Assembly: GCA_023511455.1 (NCBI GenBank)
Contig: JAIMBJ010000012.1
Location: forward strand, 27,443-91,442
Direction of reading: 5' to 3'
DNA length: 64,000 bases
From: Bacillota bacterium
GTDB lineage: Bacteria; Armatimonadota; HRBIN16
Shown here: positions 42,293 to 51,997 of the stretch, one piece after another
Layout of the letters: every line of letters starts with the position of its first letter
Position numbering within the stretch: position 1 is the first letter of the stretch
The notes under the pieces: model-generated
Told to the model about the DNA's origin: nothing
What the model saw: the letters and a program-made list of their open reading frames with translations, nothing else
Databases searched by the model: none
Translations under genes and position numbers: made by a program

Positions 42293-42428
42293 GGCAAGCC
42301 CCCCTTTTCTGGAAATACCACTGAAACGATAGCACAACGGGCAATAACAGTCAATACGACGGATACCCAATGCAGGAAAATGACAAATCCTGTCGAATAA
42401 GAAACAAAGTGGCATGGGGGTTCTGACT

Positions 42429-43364
42429 ATGAAGCCGGGCGGTGAGGTTGCCCTTGTGGCGATACAGATGCGCACCACTCTGGAGCACTACCAGAGCGAA
42501 AAACGGTTGACGAGCCGCGTGAACGACCTGCTTGCCTCGGCGAAGAAACGGGTACGCGCGGGGCTTCCAGTGCTGGCTGTCTTCCCTGAGGACATCGGTT
42601 TGGGAATGCTATTCCTCGATGATTATGAAGCAGTCAAGGGATGCAAGAGCATCTACGAAGCGGCAGCGGTACTCTCACAACGCCACGCCTCGTCCATCCG
42701 ACACATAATAGATACGTACCGTGTCTCCCCCACGCGGGCACTTTTGCTGGCGCTGGGCAAAAGGCTGGAAAGCCGTTATCGCCGTCTTTTCTCGCAGGCG
42801 GCGCGCCAGCACGGCGTGACCCTGGTTGCAGGCAGTGCACCCCTCCCTCACTCCAAACACCCCGACGAGGTGTATAACACCACCTATGTCTTCGCGCCGG
42901 ACGGTCGGCTGATTCTGACACAACGCAAGGTGCATCTTATCCCGCTGGAGCAGCAAATGGGCATGGACCTCTGTGCGGGCAAGGTCGAGGAGCTGCGGGT
43001 AGGAGATACTCCAGTGGGCAGGCTGGGCGTAGCCATCTGCCTGGATGGCTTCCACGCCGACGTGATCGAGGCACTGGTCAAACAAAAGGCGCGCCTGATC
43101 GCGCAGCCGTCTTTCAACCCGCTGCCGTGGACACAAGAGCAGGCGGAAAGCTGGAAAACCGGTCTGTGGCAGGCATGCCAGCAGTATCCCGAAGTCATTG
43201 GCGTCAATCCAATGATGACAGGTAGGCTGTTCGAGGATGTGGTCATCGAGGGGCGTTCCAGCATCGTGGCGCACGTTTCACGCACGCGGGATGGTTCCGG
43301 TTATCTGGCACAGGCAAGCAGTGCAGTGGATGAAGAGATATTAGTGGCGGAAATCCGAATCTAA
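42429..43364 (+). CDS. Carbon-nitrogen hydrolase (nitrilase superfamily)
   Basis: 311 residues from ATG 42429 (GGGGG 8 bases upstream; ATG 42414 is an alternative). The triad of the family is complete: Glu54 (V-F-P-E-D), Lys167 (T-Q-R-K-V-H-L) and Cys204 (V-A-I-C-L-D-G-F-H). It cleaves an amide or nitrile bond; the exact substrate is not clear, and carbamoylputrescine- or N-carbamoyl-type amidases are possible. It is followed by a sugar-kinase-like gene after 36 bases. The protein has no export signal. Confidence 0.88.
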   Translation: MKPGGEVALVAIQMRTTLEHYQSEKRLTSRVNDLLASAKKRVRAGLPVLAVFPEDIGLGMLFLDDYEAVKGCKSIYEAAAVLSQRHASSIRHIIDTYRVSPTRALLLALGKRLESRYRRLFSQAARQHGVTLVAGSAPLPHSKHPDEVYNTTYVFAPDGRLILTQRKVHLIPLEQQMGMDLCAGKVEELRVGDTPVGRLGVAICLDGFHADVIEALVKQKARLIAQPSFNPLPWTQEQAESWKTGLWQACQQYPEVIGVNPMMTGRLFEDVVIEGRSSIVAHVSRTRDGSGYLAQASSAVDEEILVAEIRI

Positions 43365-43400
43365 CAGACACTATGATAGCTCAACAGGGAGGAGAACGAG

Positions 43401-44381
43401 TTGCCGCAGACGCTGGTAATGGGTATCGACGGTGGACAAAGCACCACACGAGCGTTGATTGCCGACATGGAAGGTAACCTTCTGGGTTTGGGGGTGGGAG
43501 GAGCCTCCAACCACATCCACGAGCCGGGCGGTCCCGAACGTCTTCGTCAATCTTTACGAACGGCACTGAACGGCGCGTTGCAGAGTGCTTCCCTGCCCGC
43601 TGATACACGCTTTGCGGTGGCACTCTGCGGTATGACCGGCGGCGGACCGCTGGTGGAAGAGATTTGCCGTCAGGAGCTGCCTGCCGACAAGGTTGTGGTG
43701 ACGCACGACACCCGCACCGCGCTGTATTGCGTGACGCAAGGGCGCCCCGGAGCAGTGGTGATAGCCGGTACCGGCTCCGTGGCGTTCGGGATGAACGAGG
43801 ACGGCGAGATTGCCTCCGTGGGCGGTTGGGGATACCTGATGGGCGATGAGGGGAGCGCGTACTGGATAGCCCTGCTGGCGATAAACGCATGTACCCGGGC
43901 AGAAGACGGGCGCATCCCACCGACGTGGCTGAAGCGAGTGATACTGGAGCATTTCGGTGTGGAGAGCCTGTCAGCCCTGCATCGCCTGATTTATTCCGAA
44001 CAGCTATCACGGGGACAGCTGGCTTCCGCCGCGCAGGCGGTTTCGGATGCCGCCAAACTGGGCGAGCGCACAGCGATGCGTATCCTCAGCAACGCAGGTA
44101 AAGAGCTGGGACTGATGGCAGTGGTCGTGTTGCGCAAGCTCGGAATGCAGTACCACCGGGTCAAGGTGGGTCTCGTGGGAGGAGTAACGCGGGCAACCGC
44201 CCCCCTGCACGAAGCCTTCCGAGCAAGGGTGCATCGAAGCACGATGGCAGAGGTGGTGAAACCGCGCTTCCCGATGGTGGTTGCCGCCGTCTGCATGGCA
44301 TTGGAGCAGGCGGGTATGACGGCGGATGAGCGTCTCTGGCGAGGGCTGGAGGAACAGACGTCCCGGTTTGGTCTTCTTTAA
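43401..44381 (+). CDS. BadF/BadG/NAGK-family ATPase (N-acetylglucosamine kinase-like)
   Basis: 326 residues, TTG start at 43401 with GGGAGGAGAACGAG upstream. ASKHA fold: G-I-D-G-G-Q-S-T-T-R-A-L-I near the start (phosphate 1), T-H-D-T-R-T-A-L at about 100, and I-A-G-T-G-S-V-A-F-G (phosphate 2) at about 118. G-W-G-Y-L-M-G-D-E-G-S-A-Y-W at about 140 is the sugar-binding segment typical of GlcNAc kinases. It probably phosphorylates an amino sugar, which with AnmK would fit cell-wall recycling. The TTG start is rare in this window. Confidence 0.88.
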   Translation: MPQTLVMGIDGGQSTTRALIADMEGNLLGLGVGGASNHIHEPGGPERLRQSLRTALNGALQSASLPADTRFAVALCGMTGGGPLVEEICRQELPADKVVVTHDTRTALYCVTQGRPGAVVIAGTGSVAFGMNEDGEIASVGGWGYLMGDEGSAYWIALLAINACTRAEDGRIPPTWLKRVILEHFGVESLSALHRLIYSEQLSRGQLASAAQAVSDAAKLGERTAMRILSNAGKELGLMAVVVLRKLGMQYHRVKVGLVGGVTRATAPLHEAFRARVHRSTMAEVVKPRFPMVVAAVCMALEQAGMTADERLWRGLEEQTSRFGLL

Positions 44382-44419
44382 CAATGTCATGTTGAGCGTT
44401 AACGAGGCATCTCGCTGTC

Positions 44420-44490
44420 TGTCACCCTGAGCGTTAGCGAAGGGTCTCTGAGATTCTTCGCTTCGCTCAGAATGACATATTGTGTCGCTT
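44420..44490. repeat. Palindromic intergenic repeat, family A copy 3
   Basis: TGTCACCCTGAGCGTTAGCG to CTTCGCTCAGAATGACA (ends 44477), then TGTGTCGCTT. It is the best-preserved copy; the two halves fold into one hairpin. A partial unit (44386-44419, TGTTGAGCGTTAACGAGG) sits directly before it. Confidence 0.85.
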
Positions 44491-44534
44491 TACGCAATGA
44501 GTTCCTGCGCAGGTGTTCAAATGCACAACGCCCG

Positions 44535-47387
44535 CTACTTTTCCTTCCGCGCCCGTTTCTTGGCATCCAGCAGCCTGCCGATTTGCTCGCTGGTGGTGGA
44601 GGGTTGCGGCGCAGATGGGCGAGGGGCGGTTGCCTCGCCAACAGGCGTCGGCTCATCGGGAGCTGAAGGAGGCGCAGCCCCTGCCGGAGGCGCATACTTC
44701 TCCCGAAGACGCCTTTTGCGCTGCAACAGTTGCGAAGTCGCGGAAGCAGAGGCAGGGGCACTGCGTACCAGTCGCAAACGCAACAGCACGCGCGACCACG
44801 TCTGCTGCCATTCCGGCAGCACATCCGCCTGCCACACAATGCGCCGCAGGGCAATGTCTACCGGCAACAGGAACAGCACCACAAACAACAGCGGAATGCT
44901 CGCCTCCGAAGGCACGCGCACCGGAGCGCGCCGGGTACCGAAGATATCCTGCGGGGATGGCTGTTGCCTGCCTCCGGTGAGACGGGCTATCTGTTCCAGC
45001 AGCGCTGTGTTGCTCTTCAGGTCGCGGTACTCGGGCGAGTAGGCAATAGTGTCTGTGCCGACGCTCACGCCAACCGTGCCGTTGGGGCGGCGATACTGCG
45101 CGGCGACCACGTAGGTTCCGTAGCCCCGCGCATCAAAGGCGGCTTCGTAGCGGGAGGCTCCCGTCTGCGAGAGCACCAGCGGCGTGACCTGACCGGTCGG
45201 CGAGACCAGTTTGGCGGTCAGCGAACGCGAGCCTTCATCCTCACCGGCAGGTTGTCGCAGGATGTCGATGCTCACATACCCCTTGCCTCCCGAGATGCTC
45301 ACCTGTGTGCGCACATCCTCAGCGGGCAGACTGCGCAGGATGGTACGCATAACACGCGCGGCGAAAGCAGGAAACTCCGCCCACTTCACCCATTGCGCGC
45401 ACCACTTCGCCCGCCCATCGGAGGTGAACGCCATACTGCGCCCCACGCCATATTGCCACACCGCAAACACGGGGTCGTCTTTGTGTGAGAGCAAGCCCAG
45501 CTGCGCGCCCGGCTTGGCGGTGGTGGTGTTGTAGCCCAGCAGGGGCGGCGAATCCTCCCAGTTGAAGCCCGACACAATCTCATCGCCGGTGTAGCGCACG
45601 TAGAACGGCTCCTCGATGTACTGCGCCTTGCTGGCTATCATCGCCTCTTTGGTGAAGATTTGGGGCAGGTTCGCCATGCGGTCGGTGAAGTAGTAGCGTC
45701 CACCTCCCGCTTTCGCCAGTTGCTGCAGGAAGGCTTCGTCCTTGCCGCGTCCGAAGCACACGACAGTGACGGTGATACCCGCCTGTCGCAGTTTGGCAGC
45801 CAGCGGAATCGCACCTTCCTGATTGTCGCAGTCGTCGCCATCCGCGAGCACAATCATGTGCTTCAGTCTTGCCCGGCTCATTTGCAGCAGCTTCGCGCCC
45901 GCCTCCATGCCCGGACGCACGTAGATACCGCCTCCGCCCGGCTGAAAAGCCGCAATCGCACGCAGGATTTGCTCTTTCTTCTCGCCCACACGCCACATCG
46001 GCACCACCGCCCGACAGTCGGAACCGGCAGCGATAACGCCTACCTCGTCCTGGTCGGTCAGCAGACGCACCACCGTCGCTGCGGCGCGGTTTGCCAGCTC
46101 CATCTTGGTGGTTCCGCCCTCTGGCATCGCCATACTGCCCGAATCGTCCACCACCAGCACGATACCCACGCTGGGGAACGAGTGAAACTTGCGGACATCC
46201 ATCGAGACGGGCAACGCTTCCTCGATCGGAGTTTCGAAGTAGCCTCCTGCACCGAAGCTATCCTCGCCGCCCACCATACCCAGCCCAATCCCCAGTTCGC
46301 GCGTCGCGGTCTGCAGAGCGCGCATCGCAGGGATACCCAGTTCGTATGCGGCTACGTTGTGCAGTACCACCGCGTCGTACGCCTGCAGCTGGGCGGGCTG
46401 GGTCTTCACCCCCTGCGGGTTGACCACATCCACGCGAATCCGTTGCGACTGTGCAGCGATGGACAACGGGGTTGGATTGCCGCTGCCAGTCACGTACAGC
46501 ACGCGAGGCGTGCCCTGCACGCGCACATAGCCCGCGCCGCGGTTGTTCTGGGGATAGGTATCTACCGAAGCCATCATCGATACCTGGTAGCGATACTGCC
46601 CCGCGCTGTCCTCGCGATGCGTCATGCGCACCAGATTTTTGCCCGACCTGAGAGCAACAACCTGCGTCTTCACCGGCTGTCCATCGCGTAACAGGGTCAA
46701 CTCTACCGTTTGTTCGTGGGTGGACTGTATCCACAGGCGCAGTTCAAACGGCTCGCCCTCTTTGACCAGCGTGGGAGCCTGCACACGCTCGATCAGTGCC
46801 TCTGTATTCACCTCGCGCGGGAAGGGCACCACATGCACCCTCACTCCGCGGCTGGCAGCCTGCAACGCCTGCGCCACCGTGTCGCCTGCGTTGGCGTTGC
46901 CATCGGAGAAGAGCACGATCTGCTTGCCGACGTTTTCGGGAAAGGCGGCGAGGGCGAGGCTGATGGCGCGTCCGATGTCGGTCATTTCGGGCGAGCTGCT
47001 GGCGGGGAGGCGGCTCAGGTCCAGGCGCGCGCCCAGCGGCACAACCACCTGTGGCTCACTGCCGAAGACGATGACGCCTGCCATGTCGTCCTCACGCATC
47101 TGGCGCGCCGCGTCGCGAATGAACTGCAGGGCGGATTCGCGCTGTTGCGGCTCCACGCTCGCACTGCCGTCCACCACGAAAAAGACCGCCTGAGCAGTGG
47201 TGGTTCGCACCCAGCGGATTCCCGCCAGCGCGAAAACAATGAGGGCGACCAGCAGAAGGCGCAGCCAGAGAGAAACCTGTCTCTGCCAGCGGGGCAGAGC
47301 TGCCAGACTGTGACGGTGCACCCACCAGAAAACGGGCAATACCGCCAGCAAGAGCAACATCCACGGTCGTGCGAACTCTACAGGCAT
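44535..47387 (-). CDS. Membrane protein with two von Willebrand A domains and a glutamine-amidotransferase-like domain
   Basis: 950 residues. Two N-terminal membrane helices (about 8-25 and 38-60) as in BatA/aerotolerance proteins. VWA1 has an intact MIDAS start F-V-V-D-G-S-A-S (about 70), VWA2 has V-V-D-D-S-G-S-M (about 415). Between them lies a GATase1-like segment with Y-D-A-V-V-L-H-N-V and G-M-V-G-G-E-D-S-F. An Ig-like stretch and a last membrane helix (about 825-845) follow, then a Pro/Ala-rich basic tail. The family's role is unknown, perhaps in envelope stress. It sits 6 bases after the O-antigen ligase gene in one operon. Confidence 0.82.
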   Translation of the reverse strand: MPVEFARPWMLLLLAVLPVFWWVHRHSLAALPRWQRQVSLWLRLLLVALIVFALAGIRWVRTTTAQAVFFVVDGSASVEPQQRESALQFIRDAARQMREDDMAGVIVFGSEPQVVVPLGARLDLSRLPASSSPEMTDIGRAISLALAAFPENVGKQIVLFSDGNANAGDTVAQALQAASRGVRVHVVPFPREVNTEALIERVQAPTLVKEGEPFELRLWIQSTHEQTVELTLLRDGQPVKTQVVALRSGKNLVRMTHREDSAGQYRYQVSMMASVDTYPQNNRGAGYVRVQGTPRVLYVTGSGNPTPLSIAAQSQRIRVDVVNPQGVKTQPAQLQAYDAVVLHNVAAYELGIPAMRALQTATRELGIGLGMVGGEDSFGAGGYFETPIEEALPVSMDVRKFHSFPSVGIVLVVDDSGSMAMPEGGTTKMELANRAAATVVRLLTDQDEVGVIAAGSDCRAVVPMWRVGEKKEQILRAIAAFQPGGGGIYVRPGMEAGAKLLQMSRARLKHMIVLADGDDCDNQEGAIPLAAKLRQAGITVTVVCFGRGKDEAFLQQLAKAGGGRYYFTDRMANLPQIFTKEAMIASKAQYIEEPFYVRYTGDEIVSGFNWEDSPPLLGYNTTTAKPGAQLGLLSHKDDPVFAVWQYGVGRSMAFTSDGRAKWCAQWVKWAEFPAFAARVMRTILRSLPAEDVRTQVSISGGKGYVSIDILRQPAGEDEGSRSLTAKLVSPTGQVTPLVLSQTGASRYEAAFDARGYGTYVVAAQYRRPNGTVGVSVGTDTIAYSPEYRDLKSNTALLEQIARLTGGRQQPSPQDIFGTRRAPVRVPSEASIPLLFVVLFLLPVDIALRRIVWQADVLPEWQQTWSRVLLRLRLVRSAPASASATSQLLQRKRRLREKYAPPAGAAPPSAPDEPTPVGEATAPRPSAPQPSTTSEQIGRLLDAKKRARKEK

Positions 47388-47393
47388 CTCCGC

Positions 47394-49499
47394 TCACCGC
47401 AAGGCGCGTTCACATTCCCGATGCAGTTCCTCCAGAGCACGCTCGCGTTCGGCGGTGCGTCGCATCGCCTGCGCCATCGGGTTCCTTTCGCGGGCGTCGC
47501 GGTCTGCGTCCAGTATCTGCAGGGCACGGGCATAGAGATCGCGCACCTCACGTTCTGGTTTGCCCTGAAGTTTCGCAGCCCGCGCCAGCCCCGCGTAGGC
47601 GAAGGCGTACTCCACCTCAGGCAGCTCGGGTATCGCGCGCACCTGATGGTACACGCTTGCCTCTATCTTCAGCATCTGCCGGTACACCGCCTCTGCCTCT
47701 TGTAGTTTACCCTGTCTCTCCAGCGTTCTGCCCAGCTCTGCCATCACGCGCAGAGCGTGCGGGTCCAGCTGCAGGGCGCGGCGGTAGGCATCGGCGGCTC
47801 GTTCCAGGTCGCCCTGCACGTCCCGATACAGGTTGCCCAGATGGTACCACGTTTTGGACAGCGGCATCAGCTCCGCCGACCGACGCAGTGCCTGCTCGGC
47901 TTCTGCGGCGTGTGAAGCATCACCTGCACGCGCCATGCCCAGATACAGCATCCCCAGACTCAGGTAGTGGTCGCCGTTGAAGGGTTCCCATTGCAGAGCC
48001 CTCTGGTAGCCCTGCGCGTCGGGAATGCCCTGCGACAGGCTCCAGTTCGCGCTGTTTGCGTGGAGGGCACCGCCCATGCGCAGGGTCAAAACCACACAGG
48101 CAACCGCCAGCAGGGCGGTGTGGGCAACATAGAGGCGTTTCAGCTTCACCTCGTGCCCCTTCCCGCGAGGGGTCAGCGAGAGCATCAGCCCTACGACCGC
48201 CCAGAAGGTCCACAGGCAGGCGAAGATATACCAGTCGGAGTCTATCAGGTTTCGCGCCAGCCCGGCGGCAATCGCCCCTGCCAGTCCCGCGCGGAGCACG
48301 CGGGGGTCAACGGGCATATCCGTACTGTCCGCGTCTGCAGGGTTTGCAGGACGCGCTTCCGTGCGCAGAACACCCCACGCCAGTATCCCCAGCGTGCCCA
48401 GAAGCACAATGAGCGCAGGTACGCCTGCCTCTGCCGCAATCTGCAGGTAGGAGTTGTGCGCCAGACGGGTAAAGCCCACGTAGGCATAGCGGGGGTAGGC
48501 GATTTCGTATGTCCCAAGCCCTGTGCCGATCAGCGGGTGTGCCTGCACCATGCGCATGGTGCCCCGCCAGGTCCATACACGGAATCCGCCAGAGTGTTCG
48601 CCTGCCTGAGCCGCCTGTGGCGTGACCCGGGCCGTCAGCGAGCGGGCGGTGAACAGCGCCGTGCCCAGCACCGCCAGGCATACCCCTGCTAACAGCAGGG
48701 CGCGCTGGCGGTTCCACGACCGATTCCACGCCATCCAGCCCACCAGCACCGCCAGAGCAAGCACCGCACTCGCCGTGCCAAAACGGGAACCCGTGAGCAA
48801 TATCGCCACCATCTGCATCCACGCCCAGAAACCCAGCAGCCAGCGCAGCTCTTTCCTCTCCCCAGAGGTAGCCAGAGCCAGCGCGAGAGTGACGGGCATG
48901 GTGAGGCACAGGTACCCCGCCAGAAAGTTCGGATTGAAGAAGGTGCCGAACACGCGCCAGTTGGGCACGGTGCGCACGTTCTCGGCGTACTCGCGCATGG
49001 CGAAAGCGGCGGATAGCGTACCCGCTACTGCCAGAGCGAGCGCTATCGTCCACACGGATTCCGCCTGCCTCCGCGCGAAAAGCCACGCCGCTGCGATAGC
49101 CACTGCCCAGTAACTCCACGCCACCACCGTGCCCCAGCGATACGACGAGGGCAGAACCGAAGCCAGCATCCACCACAGCAACCCAGCCGCCAGCACACGC
49201 GCTGACGGCGGAATGCGGTCATCGCCCGACGGGTATTTGCGCCACTCCCACACCACAGCAGCAAGCATGAGCAGGGCAATCACCCAGATAGCAACCGGCA
49301 GCAGGGTTCCTGTGGTAAAGAGGGCTGTGACGACCCCGTGCAGGGAAGGTTCCACCGGTTCGCCGCCGACCTCCAGCCGACCGGCAGTCAGCGGTGCAAG
49401 CACCAGGGCGATACTCAAAAGCCACGTGGAAAGAGCGACCTCCTGACGCTGGGGTGGCACCGATGCGGATGGCTTTTTGCTCAGACGCTTTTTCTTCAT
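47394..49499 (-). CDS. O-antigen ligase/polymerase (Wzy/WaaL-type) fused to TPR repeats
   Basis: 701 residues from ATG 49499; the ribosome site is weak, so an upstream GTG is possible. About ten to twelve membrane helices fill residues 20-470. The Wzy_C loop has T-G-L-G-T-Y and A-H-N-S-Y-L-Q-I-A-A-E-A-G-V-P, as in O-antigen ligases. Residues about 500-680 hold TPR units such as A-D-A-Y-R-R-A-L-Q-L-D-P-H-A-L. Such fusions occur in exopolysaccharide or glycoprotein ligases. It is placed behind two glycosyltransferases. The presence of an O-antigen ligase supports a diderm envelope. Confidence 0.85.
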   Translation of the reverse strand: MKKKRLSKKPSASVPPQRQEVALSTWLLSIALVLAPLTAGRLEVGGEPVEPSLHGVVTALFTTGTLLPVAIWVIALLMLAAVVWEWRKYPSGDDRIPPSARVLAAGLLWWMLASVLPSSYRWGTVVAWSYWAVAIAAAWLFARRQAESVWTIALALAVAGTLSAAFAMREYAENVRTVPNWRVFGTFFNPNFLAGYLCLTMPVTLALALATSGERKELRWLLGFWAWMQMVAILLTGSRFGTASAVLALAVLVGWMAWNRSWNRQRALLLAGVCLAVLGTALFTARSLTARVTPQAAQAGEHSGGFRVWTWRGTMRMVQAHPLIGTGLGTYEIAYPRYAYVGFTRLAHNSYLQIAAEAGVPALIVLLGTLGILAWGVLRTEARPANPADADSTDMPVDPRVLRAGLAGAIAAGLARNLIDSDWYIFACLWTFWAVVGLMLSLTPRGKGHEVKLKRLYVAHTALLAVACVVLTLRMGGALHANSANWSLSQGIPDAQGYQRALQWEPFNGDHYLSLGMLYLGMARAGDASHAAEAEQALRRSAELMPLSKTWYHLGNLYRDVQGDLERAADAYRRALQLDPHALRVMAELGRTLERQGKLQEAEAVYRQMLKIEASVYHQVRAIPELPEVEYAFAYAGLARAAKLQGKPEREVRDLYARALQILDADRDARERNPMAQAMRRTAERERALEELHRECERALR

Positions 49500-49579
49500 G
49501 TGTTCTGGGTTCACCAGACAGGGACGAGGCTCCTGCCCGGTTTCCGGTGCCCTGTTGTCTCCTGAAAGGCAGGGCAGGG

Positions 49580-50476
49580 CTATCTCCCCAGTACCTTCAG
49601 GCGAATCGCTATCCAGTAGTTGCGCGCGATGAGCAGGTTTGCCCGCAGCCACAGCCCCAGCGGAATCAGCAAGCGGCTCCACACGGGCAAGCGGCGGGCA
49701 TAGTGTTTCTGGAAAAAGAGCCGATGGCTTCGGTGGAACTGCCAAATCATGGCGTTGACCGCCTTGTCGCTGCTGTGCCCGATGGCGTGAGTGACCACCG
49801 CTTGGGGATGGTATACCACCTTCCAGCCCATCTCGTGCGCCCGCCAGCACAGGTCCACATCCTCGCAGTACATGAAGAACTGTTCATCGAAGCCGCCCAG
49901 CTGCTCCCATGTTTCGCGTCGAACCATCATCGCACAGCCGGATACCCAGTCCACTTCGATGGTGTGCGCGTGGTCGAAGTCGGTCATCAGGTAGTCGCGC
50001 ACGAAACGGTTCTGCGGGAAGAGCCTTCCCAGAAAGGTGTCGCGGAACAGCCCCGCCTCGTATACAGGGAAGCGGCGACAGGAGTACTGGAGCGACCCAT
50101 CGGGGTTCAGCACCTTTGGGGCAATGATGCCGATGTCGGGATGAGCATCGGCGTAGTCTACCAGTGCCTGGATGGAGCCAGGATGGGCGGTGGCGTCGGG
50201 GTTGAGCAACATCAGGTAGCGTCCCTGCGCGAGTTGCGCCGCGCGGTGGTGCGCCTTACCGAAGCCCTCATTCAGGCGGTTTTCAATGAGTTTTACTTCG
50301 GGGAACTCGCGCTTGACCATCGCCACGCTGTCGTCCCACGAAGCATTGTCCACCACGATAATCTCCATCTGCACGCCCGGATGGTGCGACGGTTGCAACG
50401 AGCGCAGGCACTCGCGCAAGTCGTCGCGCGTGTTCCAGTTGACCACAATCACGCTCACATCAGGCTTTTCGTTCAC
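49580..50476 (-). CDS. Glycosyltransferase family 2 (rhamnosyl/mannosyltransferase type), second copy
   Basis: 298 residues; start ATG 50476 overlaps the previous GT2 by 17 bases. GT-A fold: S-V-I-V-V-N-W-N-T-R-D-D-L-R at the start, V-V-D-N-A-S-W-D-D-S, L-L-N-P-D-A-T-A near 97, and the acceptor part F-F-M-Y-C-E-D-V-D-L-C-W-R. A hydrophobic C-terminus (I-P-L-G-L-W-L-R-A-N-L-L) may touch the membrane. It transfers a nucleotide-sugar-derived residue onto a surface glycan. It and the upstream GT2 share much of this layout, so they are likely an old duplication. Confidence 0.9.
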   Translation of the reverse strand: MNEKPDVSVIVVNWNTRDDLRECLRSLQPSHHPGVQMEIIVVDNASWDDSVAMVKREFPEVKLIENRLNEGFGKAHHRAAQLAQGRYLMLLNPDATAHPGSIQALVDYADAHPDIGIIAPKVLNPDGSLQYSCRRFPVYEAGLFRDTFLGRLFPQNRFVRDYLMTDFDHAHTIEVDWVSGCAMMVRRETWEQLGGFDEQFFMYCEDVDLCWRAHEMGWKVVYHPQAVVTHAIGHSSDKAVNAMIWQFHRSHRLFFQKHYARRLPVWSRLLIPLGLWLRANLLIARNYWIAIRLKVLGR

Positions 50477-51338
50477 GCTGCCAGCCCTCGCGCCCCCTGC
50501 CCAGCGTGCGCAGCCAGGCGTTCAGGGAGATACTTGCCATGATCCACCCATATATCGGCTTCGCCAGTCGATGTCGGTAGTGCTTCTGATAGAACTTCTG
50601 CAGGGAGCGGTGCGATTCCCATATCATCTGCGGACGCACCTGCCGCGTACTCGCCCCGCCGTGATGGATAATCACCACTTCGGGGTGAAAGACAATCTTC
50701 CAGCCACGCGCCTTTGCCCGATAGCACCAGTCCACCTCATTGAAGAAGATGGGAAACTGCTCGTCCATCAGCCCGACATCCTCAACCGCCCGCCGCGAAA
50801 GCATCAGGAACGTACCCATCGGCTGGTCGACCTCCGCAATCCGGTCATAGGTGAACCACGTCATGCGGTAGGCACCGAAGCGGCGCGAGCGGGGGAACAG
50901 CTTCGCCAATCCCAAATACTCCCACAGCACCGCCTGCGGTTCCGGGAAGGAGCGCACCGAACGCTGCACCCGTCCGTCGGGGTGGATGAGCTTCGCGCCC
51001 AGCGCGCCCACTTCGGGATGTTGCTGCATAAACCGCACGGCGGTATCCAGTGCCGTTTCGGTAACCTCCGTATCGGGGTTGAGCAGGAGAAGATACTCAC
51101 CCTGCGCCTGCTGAATCAGCCGGTTGTTGCCCGCGGCGTATCCCAGATTCCAATCCGAGGCGATGAGATGTACTTCGGGGAACTCCTCCTGCACCATCTC
51201 TGCACTGCCGTCGCGGGAGGCGTTGTCCAGCACCCACACCTCCATCGGCTCGGCGGGAGGGTGGCGGCGCAGCGACTGCAGGCACGCCCGCAACAGGTCG
51301 CGCGTGTTCCAGTTGACAATCAGTACGGAGAGGGTCAT
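50460..51338 (-). CDS. Glycosyltransferase family 2, first copy
   Basis: 292 residues from ATG 51338, with GAGGGAGC upstream and a 4-base overlap with the HAD gene stop. Start M-T-L-S-V-L-I-V-N-W-N-T-R-D-L-L, then V-L-D-N-A-S-R-D-G-S and L-L-N-P-D-T-E-V near residue 94, with F-F-N-E-V-D-W-C-Y-R later. These match rhamnosyltransferase-like GT2 enzymes. It is the second gene of the HAD-GT2-GT2-ligase-vWA operon, which looks like a surface polysaccharide unit. Confidence 0.9.
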   Translation of the reverse strand: MTLSVLIVNWNTRDLLRACLQSLRRHPPAEPMEVWVLDNASRDGSAEMVQEEFPEVHLIASDWNLGYAAGNNRLIQQAQGEYLLLLNPDTEVTETALDTAVRFMQQHPEVGALGAKLIHPDGRVQRSVRSFPEPQAVLWEYLGLAKLFPRSRRFGAYRMTWFTYDRIAEVDQPMGTFLMLSRRAVEDVGLMDEQFPIFFNEVDWCYRAKARGWKIVFHPEVVIIHHGGASTRQVRPQMIWESHRSLQKFYQKHYRHRLAKPIYGWIMASISLNAWLRTLGRGREGWQRERKA

Positions 51339-51991
51339 AGCAGCTCCCTCAGCTCGCGCACCAGCAGGTCGGGTGGATGGTGGCGGAAGGGGTTGATGGG
51401 CACGTCCAGCCGCCAGATACCCACCGTGCGACAGCCCGCCGCTTTGCCCGCCTCTACGTCCATCCAGTAATCCCCCACCACCACGCACCGCGCGGGCGCG
51501 AGGTTCCACTGCTGCAGCACCACCTGCACATGCTCGGGATGGGGCTTCACCTGCCGCACGTCGTCGCGGCTGACCAGCAGGTCATACGGAATCTGCAGGG
51601 CATTCAGCGTGCGCAGGGAGACCTCACGGTCGTTGCGGGTGATAATGCCAATCCGCGCGCCCCGCGAACGTAGTGCGTCCAGCAGGTCGTACACGCCCCG
51701 CACCGGTCGGGGCGAGGCGCAGTATGCCATCTCCATCGCCTGCAGGCGGGCAAAGGCGCGCTGTCGCAGTTCAATGCTCTCCTGCTCTTTACCTGCCTCG
51801 CGCAATGCGTTCACTGCCTGCTCCACGGCGCCCAGCGCGTCCAGCTCCTGTAACGGGGCGGTGTCTATGCCGTATTCGGCAATCAGCTGCAGGCTTGCCG
51901 CACGCAGTCTAGAAAAGTCGATACCCGTCTCGACCAGCGTGCCGTCGAGGTCGAACAGTACCGCGTCTGCATCGTCCAAAATCGCGTGCAT
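51335..51991 (-). CDS. HAD-superfamily hydrolase (phosphoglycolate phosphatase-like)
   Basis: 218 residues. Motif I D-L-D-G-T-L (nucleophile about Asp15), motif II I-I-T-R-N-D, motif III Lys in V-K-P-H-P-E-H-V, motif IV V-V-G-D-Y-W-M-D. A helical C1 cap lies between I and II. It dephosphorylates a small phosphoester; in this operon it could serve nucleotide-sugar supply, as GmhB-type phosphatases do, but that is inference. A TATAAT sits only 6 bases before the ATG, suggesting a leaderless or very short leader transcript. Confidence 0.88.
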   Translation of the reverse strand: MHAILDDADAVLFDLDGTLVETGIDFSRLRAASLQLIAEYGIDTAPLQELDALGAVEQAVNALREAGKEQESIELRQRAFARLQAMEMAYCASPRPVRGVYDLLDALRSRGARIGIITRNDREVSLRTLNALQIPYDLLVSRDDVRQVKPHPEHVQVVLQQWNLAPARCVVVGDYWMDVEAGKAAGCRTVGIWRLDVPINPFRHHPPDLLVRELRELL

Positions 51992-51997
51992 ACCTGC

